Below are positions 1 through 9,358 of a stretch of 18,617 nucleotides of DNA, in pieces; the stretch's first letter is position 1, and every line of letters begins with the position of its first letter. The DNA lies in the NCBI GenBank assembly GCA_021785795.1, contig JAJYEK010000064.1:1-18617 (forward strand). The letters run 5' to 3'. Origin of the DNA: Pseudomonadota bacterium. GTDB taxonomy: Bacteria > Pseudomonadota > Gammaproteobacteria > Acidiferrobacterales > UBA6901. The notes below the pieces were generated by a model. That model had not been told where the DNA came from and did not search any database. It worked only from the letters and a program-made list of their open reading frames with translations. The translations under genes were made by a program, and so were the position numbers.

Positions 1-1
1 C

Positions 2-1444
2 ATCGACATTTTTCCGGCGGAATCGGAACGTTGGGCGATTCGGGTGACGCTTTTTGGCGACGATATCGAGAGCCTGAGCCAGTTTGATCCGCTCACGGGC
101 GAGACGCTGAACCCGCTTACTCGTGCTACGATCTTTCCCTCATCGCATTATGTCACTCCGCGTGAGACGGTGATCCAGGCAATCGACGCCATCAAGGATG
201 AATTGCGCGTGCGTCTGGAGGCGCTGCGGGCGGCCGACAAACTGGTCGAGGCCCAGCGCCTGGAGAGCCGCACCCGCCTGGATCTCGAAATGCTGCAGGA
301 AATGGGTTATTGCCCAGGGATCGAGAACTATTCCCGCTTCTTGTCGGGGCGTAAGCCCGGCGAACCGCCGCCGACGCTCATCGACTATCTCCCCTCCGAC
401 TGTCTGATGGTCATCGATGAGAGTCATGTGACGGTGCCGCAGATCGGGGGCATGTACCGCGGCGACCGGGCACGCAAGGAAACGCTCGTGGAATACGGCT
501 TTCGCTTGCCTTCGGCCCTGGACAACCGGCCGCTGAAGTTCGAGGAGTTCGAATCACTGATGCCGCAGACGATTTTCGTGTCGGCCACGCCCGGGCCGTA
601 CGAGGCGCAGCGCTCCGGGGCTGTGATCGACCTCGTGGTCCGGCCGACGGGCTTGCTCGATCCGCAGATCGAAGTGCGTCCAGTGCTCACGCAGGTGGAC
701 GACCTGCTTTCCGAGATCGGGCAGCGCACAGCGGTCGGCGAGCGCGTCCTGGTCACCACGCTCACCAAGCGCATGGCCGAGGACCTGACCGAGTATCTCG
801 CAGAGCACGGCGTGCGGGTGCGCTACCTGCATTCGGACATCGATACGGTGGAACGCGTGGAGATCATCCGCGACCTGCGCGCCGGCGTGTTCGATGTGCT
901 GGTAGGGATCAACCTGCTGCGCGAAGGACTCGACCTGCCGGAGGTGTCGCTCGTGGCCATTCTGGATGCGGACAAGGAGGGCTTTCTGCGTTCCGCCCGG
1001 TCTCTCATCCAGACCATCGGTCGCGCTGCCCGCCACGTGCACGGCAAGGCGATCATGTATGCGGATACGGTTACCCGCTCCATGCAGCAGGCGATCGAGG
1101 AAACCGACCGTCGGCGCGCCAGGCAGCTTGCCTACAACGAGGCCCATGGCATCACGCCAACCAGTATCGTCAAGGCGGTGAAAGATCTCATCGAGGGTGT
1201 TCCCTACGCTCGGACGGGTGGGCGAGGCGGCGCCGGGGTGTCGGTGCGGGCAGCGGAGGAAAATATGGAGTACGCCGGTCTTGCGCCGGAGGCGCTCGGG
1301 CGGGTGCTGAGCAAGCTCGAGAAGGAGATGTTCGCGCGCGCCCGGAACCTGGAGTTCGAGGAGGCCGCCGCGATCCGTGACCGGATCGAAGCCATCAAGG
1401 CGCGCAACCTCGGGGCGACCGAGTCGGGTATCGCCGGACGCTAG
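2..1444 (+). CDS. uvrB: UvrABC system protein B, 3' part (5' end outside window)
   Basis: UvrB is the damage-verifying helicase-like subunit of nucleotide excision repair. It is loaded by UvrA and recruits UvrC. The frame is already open at base 2 and reads IDIFPAESE, a conserved internal UvrB segment, so the gene starts upstream; about 480 residues of a usual ~670 are present. Visible motifs in order are the Walker B/motif II DESH (bases ~412-424), motif III VSATPG (~578-595), the helicase C domain with [10 protein letters not shown] and [15 protein letters not shown], motif [11 protein letters not shown] (~1012-1038), and a C-terminal UVR domain ([17 protein letters not shown], ~1350-1400) that contacts UvrC. 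Walker A and the beta-hairpin lie outside the window. The TAG stop is at 1442-1444. A GTG at 44 is only an internal valine codon. The gene converges on the PilZ gene with 14 bp between stops. Confidence 0.97.
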   Translation: MDIFPAESERWAIRVTLFGDDIESLSQFDPLTGETLNPLTRATIFPSSHYVTPRETVIQAIDAIKDELRVRLEALRAADKLVEAQRLESRTRLDLEMLQEMGYCPGIENYSRFLSGRKPGEPPPTLIDYLPSDCLMVIDESHVTVPQIGGMYRGDRARKETLVEYGFRLPSALDNRPLKFEEFESLMPQTIFVSATPGPYEAQRSGAVIDLVVRPTGLLDPQIEVRPVLTQVDDLLSEIGQRTAVGERVLVTTLTKRMAEDLTEYLAEHGVRVRYLHSDIDTVERVEIIRDLRAGVFDVLVGINLLREGLDLPEVSLVAILDADKEGFLRSARSLIQTIGRAARHVHGKAIMYADTVTRSMQQAIEETDRRRARQLAYNEAHGITPTSIVKAVKDLIEGVPYARTGGRGGAGVSVRAAEENMEYAGLAPEALGRVLSKLEKEMFARARNLEFEEAAAIRDRIEAIKARNLGATESGIAGR

Positions 1445-1458
1445 CGGGCGCGGCTGCG

Positions 1459-1827
1459 CTATTCCTGGCTGCCGAGCGCGTGCAACTCGCGGTTGAGCCG
1501 TGCCGGATCGCCGAGATTGAGCTCGACCAGGCGGCGCAGATGCTCGATGCTGTCGAGATCGATGCGCCGGCAGCGGAATCCGACATATCCGGGTCCCTGG
1601 TGTGCGACCTCGGCTTCCATCCTTATCACCACGGCGCTGTCTGCGATGTGCATTGCAAGTTCGACGGCATCTCCGGGAGATCCGTTCCAGTCGTGTGGCA
1701 CGGTCAGCAGTGCACCGTTCAGAGATATGTCGAGCAGTCGCGCCTCCCACTGCACGGAGCCGTGCCGGATCTGCACCACGGCATCGAGCGGAAATCGCGT
1801 AAACCTTCGCTGGTTTTCGGATGGCAT
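1459..1827 (-). CDS. PilZ domain protein, putative c-di-GMP receptor
   Basis: This small (122 aa) soluble protein consists almost entirely of one PilZ domain. Both c-di-GMP binding signatures are visible: RRFTR, giving RxxxR at residues 7-11, and DISLNG, giving DxSxxG at residues 33-38. A beta-barrel-like pattern follows, ending in GYVGFRCRRIDLDS, and then a C-terminal helix (IEHLRRLVELNLGD). I chose the ATG at 1827 because GGGA lies seven to ten bases before it; the in-frame ATG at 1854 would add nine residues but has no ribosome binding site. Binding of cyclic di-GMP is expected from the family; the downstream process (motility, pili, exopolysaccharide) cannot be told, since the neighbours are uvrB and a tRNA. 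It is a single-gene unit converging on uvrB. Confidence 0.88.
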   Translation of the reverse strand: MPSENQRRFTRFPLDAVVQIRHGSVQWEARLLDISLNGALLTVPHDWNGSPGDAVELAMHIADSAVVIRMEAEVAHQGPGYVGFRCRRIDLDSIEHLRRLVELNLGDPARLNRELHALGSQE

Positions 1828-2093
1828 GTCTTTTCCCTGGCGTCCGGTTGACATAGGCCCGGGTTTGCCCAGGCCTGGCCTTGGGCGACCGGCAGCGGCG
1901 AGGACCGGGCATTGTGTGGCACGGGCCGTTCGGCAGTCGCGTGGCCGCCGGAATCCGGCACACCGGCGGCGGGCCGTATCTGAAGATATTAGCGCACACC
2001 CGCCGGCTTTCCCATGGTTACGGCAAACTGCGGCGGCCTGTCACGCAACGGGCCAGTGCCCCGTTCCAGGTCCGGCGCGCAGCAGGCAGCGCC
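1828..2093. other. Intergenic region between PilZ gene and tRNA-Val promoter
   Basis: No gene is supported here. It must contain the leftward promoter of the PilZ gene, but I cannot pick a convincing one. Structures seen are a G+C-only inverted repeat with 8-bp arms (GCCGCCGG at 1944-1951 and CCGGCGGC at 1963-1970), a weaker 7-bp hairpin at 1867-1886, and a 12-bp dyad (TATCT-ga-AGATA, 1977-1988). The 8-bp repeat has no T-tract, so it is not a standard intrinsic terminator. Open frames here are short and resemble no family. Confidence 0.5.
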
Positions 2094-2123
2094 TTGTGAC
2101 CGGCTGCGCACTTGTGCTATTTT
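2094..2123 (+). promoter_or_regulatory. Candidate sigma-70 promoter of tRNA-Val
   Basis: A -35-like TTGTGA (2094-2099) is separated by 18 bp from a -10-like TATTTT (2118-2123), followed at once by a G/C-only stretch, GCGCGCC, and the tRNA 5' end at 2138. A G+C-rich discriminator next to the -10 is typical of stringently controlled stable-RNA promoters. The match is moderate and was found by eye. Confidence 0.45.
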
Positions 2124-2137
2124 GCGCGCCTGAATCC

Positions 2138-2212
2138 AGGCGCGTAGCTCAGTGGTAGAGCACTACCTTGACATGGTAGTGGTCGGTGGTTCGATCCCAC
2201 TCGCGCCTACCA
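2138..2212 (+). tRNA. tRNA-Val(GAC), CCA encoded
   Basis: A complete cloverleaf of 75 nt can be folded by hand. The acceptor stem AGGCGCG/CGCGCCT is perfect over 7 bp, the D stem is GCTC/GAGC, and the anticodon stem CTACC/GGTAG closes the loop TTGACAT with anticodon GAC at 2170-2172. The T arm has the standard TTCGATC loop, the discriminator is A2209, and CCA is genomically encoded. GAC decodes GUC/GUU valine codons. It lies 103 nt upstream of thrS on the same strand with no strong terminator between, so read-through into thrS is possible. Confidence 0.97.
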
Positions 2213-2254
2213 GATTTCCCGCTCCGGTTTTCCGAGCCGTACATCCAGCCGGAA

Positions 2255-2305
2255 GGGGCGAACCCCCCATGCGGCCCTTCGTGACGGCCGCCACTGACAA
2301 AAGGG
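2255..2305 (+). promoter_or_regulatory. thrS leader with a hairpin that mimics a threonine anticodon arm
   Basis: Hairpin 2271-2291 has a perfect 6-bp stem (GCGGCC 2271-2276 with GGCCGC 2286-2291), a C-C mismatch, and a 7-nt loop TTCGTGA. If the loop is numbered like an anticodon loop, U33 is T2279 and positions 34-36 are CGU (2280-2282), a threonine anticodon. The G and U fall at -35 and -34 from the thrS ATG. In E. coli, ThrRS represses its own mRNA by binding an upstream hairpin that copies the tRNA-Thr anticodon arm, with key G and U about 30 bases before the start. A second hairpin, GGGG-CGAA-CCCC, is at 2255-2266. A weak Shine-Dalgarno AAGGG is at 2301-2305. That this is a ThrRS operator is inference from shape and position. 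Confidence 0.45.
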
Positions 2306-2315
2306 TCCAACCCAG

Positions 2316-4235
2316 ATGCCTGTAGTCACCCTGCCTGACGGAAGCCGGCGCGAATATCCACAGCCTGTTACCGTGGGTGAAATGGCAGCATCCATCGGTC
2401 CGGGGTTGGCGAAGGCTGCGCTTGCCGGACGGGTCGATGGCCGGCTGGTCGATACCTCTTTCGTGATCGATCATGACGCGACCGTGGCCGTGGTCACCGG
2501 TCGCGATTCGGATGGCCTGGAGGTGATACGGCACTCGACTGCCCATCTTCTGGCCCAGGCCGTCAAGGCGCTCTACCCGGCAGCCCAGGTGACCATCGGT
2601 CCGGTCATCGAGGACGGCTTCTACTACGATTTCGCCTTTCAGCGCGGCTTCAGCGAAGAGGATTTGCGCGCCATTGAGGCCCGCATGCAGGAGCTTGCCA
2701 AGCGCGATCTCCCGGTTCGGCGGGAAGTCATGGCACGCGCGCAGGCGGTGCAGCTGTTTCGCGACATGGGCGAGCGGTACAAGGCCGAAATTATCGAGAG
2801 CATCCCCGAGGGCGAGGAAATCTCGCTTTACCGCCAGGGCGAGTTCATCGATCTGTGCCGTGGACCGCATGTCCCCTCCACCGGCAAGCTCGGGGCATTC
2901 AGACTCATGAAGGTGGCCGGCGCCTATTGGCGGGGCGATTCGCGCAACGAAATGCTGCAGCGCATCTACGGCACGGCCTGGGGGGACAAGAAGGCGCTGG
3001 ATGCCTACCTGCACCGCCTTGAGGAGGCCGAGAAGCGGGATCACCGCAAGATCGGCAAGGCCCTCGACCTGTTTCACATGCAAGAGGAAGCCCCGGGCAT
3101 GGTGTTCTGGCATGAGCGCGGCTGGCGCATCTACCAGACGATTCAGGCTTACATGAGCCGGCTGTGGCGTGACCACGGCTACCGGGAAGTACGCACGCCA
3201 CAACTCGTGGATCGCAGTCTGTGGGAGAAGTCGGGGCACTGGGAGAAGTTTCACGACGACATGTTCACCACCGAGTCGGAGAAACGTACCTTCGCGGTGA
3301 AACCGATGAACTGCCCGTGCCATATCCAGATCTACAACCAGGGCCTCAAGAGCTACCGCGATCTGCCCCTGCGGCTGGCGGAATTCGGTTCCTGCCACCG
3401 CAACGAGCAATCCGGCGCCCTGCATGGCCTGATGCGCGTGCGCGGGTTCACCCAGGACGATGCGCATATTTTCTGTACTGAAGACCAGATTCAGTCCGAG
3501 GTGTCGACGTTTATTGATTTGCTGCACCGGGTCTATTCGGATTTCGGGTTCCGCCAGCTGCAGTACCGGCTCTCCACCCGGCCTGCCAGCCGCATTGGCT
3601 CGGAAGAAGCGTGGGACCGGGCGGAGCATGCCCTGGAGCAGGCGCTGAACAGCAAGCAGTTGCCTTGGGACCTGCAGCCCGGGGAAGGGGCATTTTATGG
3701 CCCCAAGATCGAGTTTTCCCTCAGGGACTCCATCGGGCGGCTATGGCAGTGCGGGACCGTCCAAGTGGATTTCTCCATGCCCGGACGGCTCGGGGCGGGT
3801 TACATTGCCGCCGATGGCAGCAAACAGATTCCGGTGATGCTGCACCGGGCGGTGTTCGGATCGATCGAACGGTTTATCGGAATTCTGATCGAGGAATACG
3901 CCGGAGCTTTCCCTCCGTGGCTGGCACCAGTCCAAGGAGTCATTCTCACAATCACCGACCGGCAGGATGGCTATGCCCGCTCCGTGGCCGAAAAACTGGG
4001 CAAAGAGGGCTTCCGGATCGAAACGGACTTGAGAAACGAAAAGATTGGCTTTAAAATCCGCGAACATACCTTACAGCGCATCCCGTACCTGCTGGTCGTC
4101 GGGGAAAAGGAGGCGCAGAACGGGACTCTGGCCGTGCGCACGCGCACGGGTGAGGATCTGGGCTCGATGGCGCTGCCAGCGTTCATCGAGCGACTCACCC
4201 AGGAGATCGCGAGCCACGGCTTTTTTGCTGATTAG
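2316..4235 (+). CDS. thrS: Threonyl-tRNA synthetase
   Basis: ThrRS attaches threonine to tRNA-Thr in the cytoplasm and hydrolyses mischarged Ser-tRNA-Thr. The 639 residues match the usual length (~640). Domain order is an N-terminal TGS domain (~1-62), then the editing SAD domain with H73, H77 (HSTAH), C181 and H185 (CRGPH), the four expected editing residues. The class II catalytic core follows, with zinc ligands C333 (MNCPCH), H384 (DDAHIF) and H510 (HRAVFG). Motif 2 ([11 protein letters not shown]) and motif 3 ([10 protein letters not shown]) are clear. The anticodon-binding domain is C-terminal from ~540. The ATG start gives the canonical N terminus [10 protein letters not shown]. It is the first gene of the translation operon; infC follows 16 nt after its stop. 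Upstream is the candidate autoregulatory hairpin. Confidence 0.98.
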   Translation: MPVVTLPDGSRREYPQPVTVGEMAASIGPGLAKAALAGRVDGRLVDTSFVIDHDATVAVVTGRDSDGLEVIRHSTAHLLAQAVKALYPAAQVTIGPVIEDGFYYDFAFQRGFSEEDLRAIEARMQELAKRDLPVRREVMARAQAVQLFRDMGERYKAEIIESIPEGEEISLYRQGEFIDLCRGPHVPSTGKLGAFRLMKVAGAYWRGDSRNEMLQRIYGTAWGDKKALDAYLHRLEEAEKRDHRKIGKALDLFHMQEEAPGMVFWHERGWRIYQTIQAYMSRLWRDHGYREVRTPQLVDRSLWEKSGHWEKFHDDMFTTESEKRTFAVKPMNCPCHIQIYNQGLKSYRDLPLRLAEFGSCHRNEQSGALHGLMRVRGFTQDDAHIFCTEDQIQSEVSTFIDLLHRVYSDFGFRQLQYRLSTRPASRIGSEEAWDRAEHALEQALNSKQLPWDLQPGEGAFYGPKIEFSLRDSIGRLWQCGTVQVDFSMPGRLGAGYIAADGSKQIPVMLHRAVFGSIERFIGILIEEYAGAFPPWLAPVQGVILTITDRQDGYARSVAEKLGKEGFRIETDLRNEKIGFKIREHTLQRIPYLLVVGEKEAQNGTLAVRTRTGEDLGSMALPAFIERLTQEIASHGFFAD

Positions 4236-4237
4236 AC

Positions 4238-4243
4238 GGAGGG
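4238..4243 (+). promoter_or_regulatory. Shine-Dalgarno of infC that points to the AUC start
   Basis: GGAGGG is a strong ribosome binding site just after the thrS stop. It lies eight bases before the in-frame ATC at 4252. No ATG, GTG or TTG in the infC frame exists between the thrS stop and the conserved IF3 N terminus; the nearby TTG at 4245 is in another frame. Confidence 0.75.
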
Positions 4244-4251
4244 TTGCACCT

Positions 4252-4767
4252 ATCGCTTCAGATAAAGAGACACGCCTGAATGAACAGATCAAGGCACCGA
4301 ATGTGAGGTTGATCGGTGCTGATGGAAAACAAATAGGCGTGGTTTCAACCGCCGAAGCCAAGCAAATGGCTGCGGCGGAGGGCTTTGATCTGGTTGAGAT
4401 TTCGCCCAATGTTTCGCCGCCGGTCTGCCGTATCATGAACTACGGCAAGTTCCAGTATGAGGAGAGCAAGCGCAAGCACGCGGCGAAGCGCAAGCAGAAA
4501 CAGATCCAGATCAAGGAAGTGAAGTTTCGTCCTGGGACGGACGTCGGAGATTATCAGGTCAAACTGCGCAACCTGATACGTTTCCTGGAAAACGGGGACA
4601 AAGCCAAGATCACTCTGCGTTTCCGGGGCCGCGAGATGGCGCATCAGGAGCTGGGCTTCCAGCTGCTAAAGCGCATCGAGGCGGACCTCAAGGAAGTCGG
4701 GACGGTCGAGCAGTATCCGCGCCTGGAAGGTCGGCAGATGGTCATGGTGGTCAACCCCAAACGATAA
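4252..4767 (+). CDS. infC: Translation initiation factor IF-3 (AUC start)
   Basis: IF3 binds the 30S subunit, keeps 50S away, and checks the start codon-initiator tRNA pairing. The protein is 171 aa (usual 170-180) with the IF3 N domain ([14 protein letters not shown]... [25 protein letters not shown]), a lysine/arginine-rich linker (about residues 70-90), and the C domain ending MVMVVNPKR. The reading frame stays open far upstream inside thrS, but that part is an out-of-frame shadow. The expected N terminus and a GGAGGG ribosome binding site fix the start at the non-canonical codon ATC at 4252. IF3 genes commonly start with AUU or another AU-type codon, and IF3 rejects these when abundant, giving negative autoregulation. 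It lies between thrS and rpmI in the standard order. Confidence 0.95.
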   Translation: MASDKETRLNEQIKAPNVRLIGADGKQIGVVSTAEAKQMAAAEGFDLVEISPNVSPPVCRIMNYGKFQYEESKRKHAAKRKQKQIQIKEVKFRPGTDVGDYQVKLRNLIRFLENGDKAKITLRFRGREMAHQELGFQLLKRIEADLKEVGTVEQYPRLEGRQMVMVVNPKR

Positions 4768-4854
4768 GGCCGCGCCATCGTGCGGTCCAACCTGTAGCGC
4801 CGGGAGACTTCCGTTCGACGGACGGATTCCGGCGTGAGAATGCGGAGTACGGAA
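4768..4854 (+). promoter_or_regulatory. infC-rpmI intercistronic leader, possible L20 control region
   Basis: This 87-nt gap precedes rpmI. In E. coli the equivalent mRNA region folds into structures bound by L20 to repress rpmI-rplT. Here I can see only one short hairpin, TCCGT-TCG-ACGGA (4810-4822), and the rpmI Shine-Dalgarno GGAG at 4844-4847. The regulatory role is inferred from position only. Confidence 0.25.
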
Positions 4855-5052
4855 ATGCCGAAGTTGAAGACCAATCGCGGGGCCGCCAAGCGGTTCCGCA
4901 AGACTGCGAGCGGCGGTTTCAAAACCGGCCACTCGTACGTGCGTCACATCCTGACGAAGAAGCCGACCAAGCGCAAACGTCATCTGCGCGGCACCATGCA
5001 AGTGCATGGTTCCGATGTGGCGGCCGTGCGGCGCATGCTGCCGTACGTCTGA
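4855..5052 (+). CDS. rpmI: 50S ribosomal protein L35
   Basis: L35 is a small, highly basic protein of the large ribosomal subunit. The 65-residue product starts with the family signature [17 protein letters not shown] and continues with [22 protein letters not shown], the normal full length. I chose ATG 4855, seven codons inside the longest frame, because it gives the conserved N terminus and has GGAG seven bases upstream. It is followed after 12 nt by rplT, with which it is expected to be translated in a coupled way. Confidence 0.97.
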   Translation: MPKLKTNRGAAKRFRKTASGGFKTGHSYVRHILTKKPTKRKRHLRGTMQVHGSDVAAVRRMLPYV

Positions 5053-5064
5053 GGGGGGTGAGCC

Positions 5065-5421
5065 ATGCCACGGGTTAAACGCGGAGTTACCGCCCACGCT
5101 CGCCACAAGAAGGTGCTGGGCCGGGCCAAGGGCTATTTCAACGCGCGACGCAAAGTGTATCGCGTCGCCAAGCAGGCGGTTGACAAGGCTGGGCAGTACG
5201 CCTATCGCGACCGGCGCGTGCGCAAGCGCGATTTTCGTGCGCTGTGGATTGCGCGCATCAACGCGGCGGCGCGGGAATGCGGTCTGAGCTACAGCCGGTT
5301 CATCAACGGCCTGCAGCGCGCTGCAATCGCCGTCGATCGCAAGGTCCTGGCCGATATTGCTGTGCACGACAAACATGCCTTTTCGGTGCTGGCGGAAAAG
5401 GCCAAGGCCAGTCTTTCGTAG
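5065..5421 (+). CDS. rplT: 50S ribosomal protein L20
   Basis: L20 binds 23S rRNA early in large-subunit assembly and in E. coli also represses its own operon. The 118-residue protein has the usual length. It has the basic extended N-terminal tail ([36 protein letters not shown]) and a globular C-terminal part containing [23 protein letters not shown]-rich ribosome binding site (AGGGGGGTGAG) precedes ATG 5065. Two hairpins follow its stop, separating the ribosomal-protein part of the operon from pheS. Confidence 0.98.
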   Translation: MPRVKRGVTAHARHKKVLGRAKGYFNARRKVYRVAKQAVDKAGQYAYRDRRVRKRDFRALWIARINAAARECGLSYSRFINGLQRAAIAVDRKVLADIAVHDKHAFSVLAEKAKASLS

Positions 5422-5431
5422 TTGCCGGCCG

Positions 5432-5461
5432 GCGCAGGGCAGCGCCCCGGCCGCCCTGTGC
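5432..5461 (+). promoter_or_regulatory. First hairpin in the rplT-pheS gap
   Basis: GCGCAGGGC (5432-5440) pairs with GCCCTGTGC (5453-5461) over 9 bp with one G-U pair, leaving a 12-nt loop. It starts 11 nt after the rplT stop and stands 17 nt before the second, stronger hairpin. It could protect the rplT mRNA 3' end or take part in a folding switch; neither can be shown from sequence. Confidence 0.4.
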
Positions 5462-5478
5462 AGCCGGTCCGACTAAAT

Positions 5479-6557
<1,079 letters not shown>

Positions 6558-6636
6558 GAGCCGAAGCGCTGATGGCAGCGGCGTATCGCCGCGCTGCAGG
6601 CAGGCGTGAAGAACAACGAGAAGTGAACACCGAACC

Positions 6637-9021
6637 ATGAAAATCAGCGAACAGTGGTTGCGCGAGTGGGTTCCGGTGCGCATGTCCGGCGACGCACTCG
6701 CCGAGCGGCTGACCATGGCCGGGCTTGCCGTCGATGCGCGGATTCCGGTTTCGCCGCCGCTTGATCAGGTCGTGGTCGGAGAGATCACCGCGCTCGCGCC
6801 GCACCCCGCCGCTGACCGCCTGCGTGTGTGCGCAGTGCGGGTGGGCAGGGACCACATGCTGGAAATCGTCTGCGGTGCCGACAACGCGGCCGTTGGCCTC
6901 AAGGTGCCGGTGGCGCTGCCGGGTGCGGAACTGCCCGGCGGCGTGCGTATCGTTCGCAGCGAGATCCGGGGTGTGGGATCGCAGGGCATGCTCTGTTCGG
7001 CCAAGGAACTCGGGCTCGCAGAAGCAGCCGAGGGCCTGATGGTTCTCGATTCCGGCGCACGGCCGGGCATGGCCGTGTGCAATGCCCTGGGACTGGACGA
7101 CCACCAGATCGAACTCGACCTGACCCCCAACCGTGGCGACTGCCTGAGCGTGGCCGGGCTAGCGCGGGAACTCTCCACCCTGACAGGCGTGACCGCGCGC
7201 GCTCCGGCGGTGCGCGCGGCGAAGGTGCGCAGTCGGCGGCAGTTCAGGGTGACAGTCCGGTCCGGGCGCGATTGTCCGCGCTATGCAGGTCGGGTCATCG
7301 AGGACATCGACCCGGCTGCCGTGACGCCGTCATGGTTGCGTGAACGTCTGCGGCGCAGTGGCGTGCGCAGCATTCACCCCGTAGTGGATGTGACGAACTA
7401 TGTCATGCTCGAGCTGGGGCAGCCGCTGCATGCCTTCGATCTGGACAGGCTTTCCGGCGGACTGACGGTACGCCTGGCACAGCCGGGAGAGGTGTTGGCG
7501 CTGCTCGACGGTAATCGCGTGACGGTACCGGAAGGCGCGCTGTTGATTGCCGACAGCAAGGGTCCGTGCGCGCTGGCTGGAATCATGGGTGGACTCGATT
7601 CGGCGGTTACTGCCGCCACGGGCAGTGTCTTTCTGGAGAGCGCCTATTTCCGTCCGGGAGCGATCGCCAGCCGGGCGCGGCAGATGGGGCTGCACACGGA
7701 TTCTTCCCATCGATTCGAGCGTGGCGTGGATCCGCAGCTGCAGAGGCGTGCTCTGGAGCGCGCCACGCAGTTGATCCTGTCGCTGGCCGGAGGTCGGCCC
7801 GGACCCGTGGTGGAGAAGGTGGCGGCACGTCAGCTGCCGGTGCGCACGGCGGTGAAGCTGCGCGCCGAGCGGGTGGCGCGCCTGCTGGGGGCGCCGGTTC
7901 CGCGGCAGCAGATTGCGCTCATCCTGAAGCGCCTCGGCATGAGGTCGGTCCGAGTGGCGGACGGCTGGATGGTGACGCCGCCGTCGTGGCGGTTCGACAT
8001 CTCCGAGGAATGCGATCTGATCGAGGAAGTGGCGCGCATTGCGGGATACGAAAAGCTCGCGCCGCGCCGGCCGCAGGCACCGCTGCAGGCCGGTACTGCC
8101 ACGGAAACGCGCGTGTCCGCGGACCGGTTCCGGGCGATGCTGGTCGACCGCGATTACCAGGAGGCCATAACGTACAGTTTTGTGGATCCGGCACTGCAGG
8201 CGCTGGTCGATCCGGACCACAAGCCGATCGTGCTGGCCAACCCGATTGCGTCGGACATGGCGGCCATGCGCACGAGCCTGTGGCCGGGCCTGCTCGGAGC
8301 TGCCGCCCATAACCTGAATCGGCAGCAGGAACGGGTGCGGCTGTTCGAGGTGGGCCGTCGGTTTTTGCTGCGTCACGACGGAACCGTCGCGGAAGTGGCC
8401 AGCCTCGCGGGGATTGTGGTGGGCCCGGCACTGCCTGAGCAGTGGGGCGCTCCGGCGCGGGAGGCAGACTTCTATGATGTCAAAGGAGACGTGGAGGCGC
8501 TGGTGTCGGCGGGCGGTACAAGCGGGCGTTTCCGGTTTCGTCCCGCGCGTCATCCGGCGCTTCATCCGGGTCAGGCAGCGGAGGTTACGGACGCATCGGG
8601 TCAGCCCATTGGTCTGCTCGGTTCGCTGCACCCGTCAGTACGGGCGCATCTCGGGCTGGAGCAGTCTGTCTTTCTGTTCGAATTGCGGCTCGATCTCCTG
8701 GAAAAGGTCCAGATCCCGGCGTTCGAAGAGGTTTCGCGCTTTCCTTCGATCCGCCGGGACATTGCGGTGGTGGTGGATAACCGCGTACCCGCCCAGGCAG
8801 TGCTCGACTGTGTCACGCAAGTTTCCGGCAAGTTACTGGCAAACCTTGAGCTTTTTGACGAATATCGTGGCGAAGGCATTGATTCCGGAAGAAAAAGTTT
8901 GGCCATGGGCTTGACCTTACAGGACTCTTCGCGCACTCTTAAAGAAGGGGAGGTTGAGGCGCTCATGGAACAGGTGGTGAAAGTTCTGGCGTCGCAGCTG
9001 GGAGCAGGGCTCAGACAATAA
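6637..9021 (+). CDS. pheT: Phenylalanyl-tRNA synthetase beta subunit
   Basis: PheT binds tRNA-Phe and edits mischarged Tyr-tRNA-Phe. The 794 residues match the bacterial norm (~795). Domains in order are an N-terminal segment with EQWLREWV; an EMAP-II-like tRNA-binding OB domain (~39-148, with VVGEITALAPHPAADRLRVC and SQGMLCSAKELGL); the B3/B4 editing domain (~210-375, SIHPVVDVTNYVMLELGQPLHAFD); the B5 domain (~400-475); the catalytic-like core (~480-680, YSFVDPALQ...LANPIASDM); and a C-terminal FDX-ACB domain (~700-793, FPSIRRDIAVVVDNRVPAQAV) that grips the anticodon stem. No obvious ribosome binding site precedes ATG 6637, so coupling to pheS is plausible. The last ~200 bases are visibly richer in A+T than the rest. 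Confidence 0.98.
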   Translation: MKISEQWLREWVPVRMSGDALAERLTMAGLAVDARIPVSPPLDQVVVGEITALAPHPAADRLRVCAVRVGRDHMLEIVCGADNAAVGLKVPVALPGAELPGGVRIVRSEIRGVGSQGMLCSAKELGLAEAAEGLMVLDSGARPGMAVCNALGLDDHQIELDLTPNRGDCLSVAGLARELSTLTGVTARAPAVRAAKVRSRRQFRVTVRSGRDCPRYAGRVIEDIDPAAVTPSWLRERLRRSGVRSIHPVVDVTNYVMLELGQPLHAFDLDRLSGGLTVRLAQPGEVLALLDGNRVTVPEGALLIADSKGPCALAGIMGGLDSAVTAATGSVFLESAYFRPGAIASRARQMGLHTDSSHRFERGVDPQLQRRALERATQLILSLAGGRPGPVVEKVAARQLPVRTAVKLRAERVARLLGAPVPRQQIALILKRLGMRSVRVADGWMVTPPSWRFDISEECDLIEEVARIAGYEKLAPRRPQAPLQAGTATETRVSADRFRAMLVDRDYQEAITYSFVDPALQALVDPDHKPIVLANPIASDMAAMRTSLWPGLLGAAAHNLNRQQERVRLFEVGRRFLLRHDGTVAEVASLAGIVVGPALPEQWGAPAREADFYDVKGDVEALVSAGGTSGRFRFRPARHPALHPGQAAEVTDASGQPIGLLGSLHPSVRAHLGLEQSVFLFELRLDLLEKVQIPAFEEVSRFPSIRRDIAVVVDNRVPAQAVLDCVTQVSGKLLANLELFDEYRGEGIDSGRKSLAMGLTLQDSSRTLKEGEVEALMEQVVKVLASQLGAGLRQ

Positions 9022-9052
9022 GCAGAGCAGGTAAATAAGAAGGGCGCAATCC

Positions 9053-9358
9053 ATGGCGTTAACAAAAGCTGATTTGGCCGAATCGCTATTCAATGAACTG
9101 GGGCTAAACAAACGGGAGGCGAAGGAGTTTGTAGAACTCTTTTTCGAAAAGATACGCGAAACGCTTGAGAACGGAGAACCGGTCAAGCTCTCTGGTTTCG
9201 GCAATTTCGGACTGCGGAAGAAGAACCCGCGCCCGGGCCGGAATCCGAAGACTGGGGAAGAGATTCCGATCTCGGCACGGCGTGTCGTGACTTTCCGCGC
9301 CAGCCATAAATTAAAAGAACGAGTGGAGCTGAATGCTGGATCCCGCGGACAATCTTGA
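9053..9358 (+). CDS. ihfA: Integration host factor alpha subunit
   Basis: IHF-alpha pairs with IHF-beta to bind and sharply bend specific DNA sites, supporting nucleoid architecture, replication, recombination and sigma-54 promoters. The 101-residue protein starts [26 protein letters not shown] and carries the DNA-wrapping beta arms with the signature [22 protein letters not shown], including the intercalating proline, then [14 protein letters not shown]. Presence of a phe operon upstream and sequence detail distinguish it from HU and from IHF-beta. It starts 31 nt after the pheT stop, with an AGAAGGG ribosome binding site. In E. coli ihfA also has its own promoter inside pheT; the A+T-richer pheT end here would allow this. 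Its last 26 nt overlap the next gene. Confidence 0.96.
   Translation: MALTKADLAESLFNELGLNKREAKEFVELFFEKIRETLENGEPVKLSGFGNFGLRKKNPRPGRNPKTGEEIPISARRVVTFRASHKLKERVELNAGSRGQS

Noticed and set aside
1849..1877. TTGACA at 1849-1854 as a rightward promoter
   Set aside because: No -10-like sequence follows at 16-18 bp and no gene starts downstream within 250 bases; the hexamer lies across the upstream leader of the PilZ gene.
554..1999. Long minus-strand open frame (481 codons) opposite uvrB
   Set aside because: Antisense shadow in high-G+C DNA; its translation is low-complexity and the plus strand and PilZ gene explain the region fully.
2163..3629. 488-codon minus-strand open frame opposite thrS and running into tRNA-Val
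   Set aside because: thrS is complete on the other strand; the frame overlaps the tRNA and encodes no recognisable domain.
7330..8631. 433-codon minus-strand open frame opposite pheT
   Set aside because: Mirror of pheT codon bias; His/Arg-rich translation without a family.
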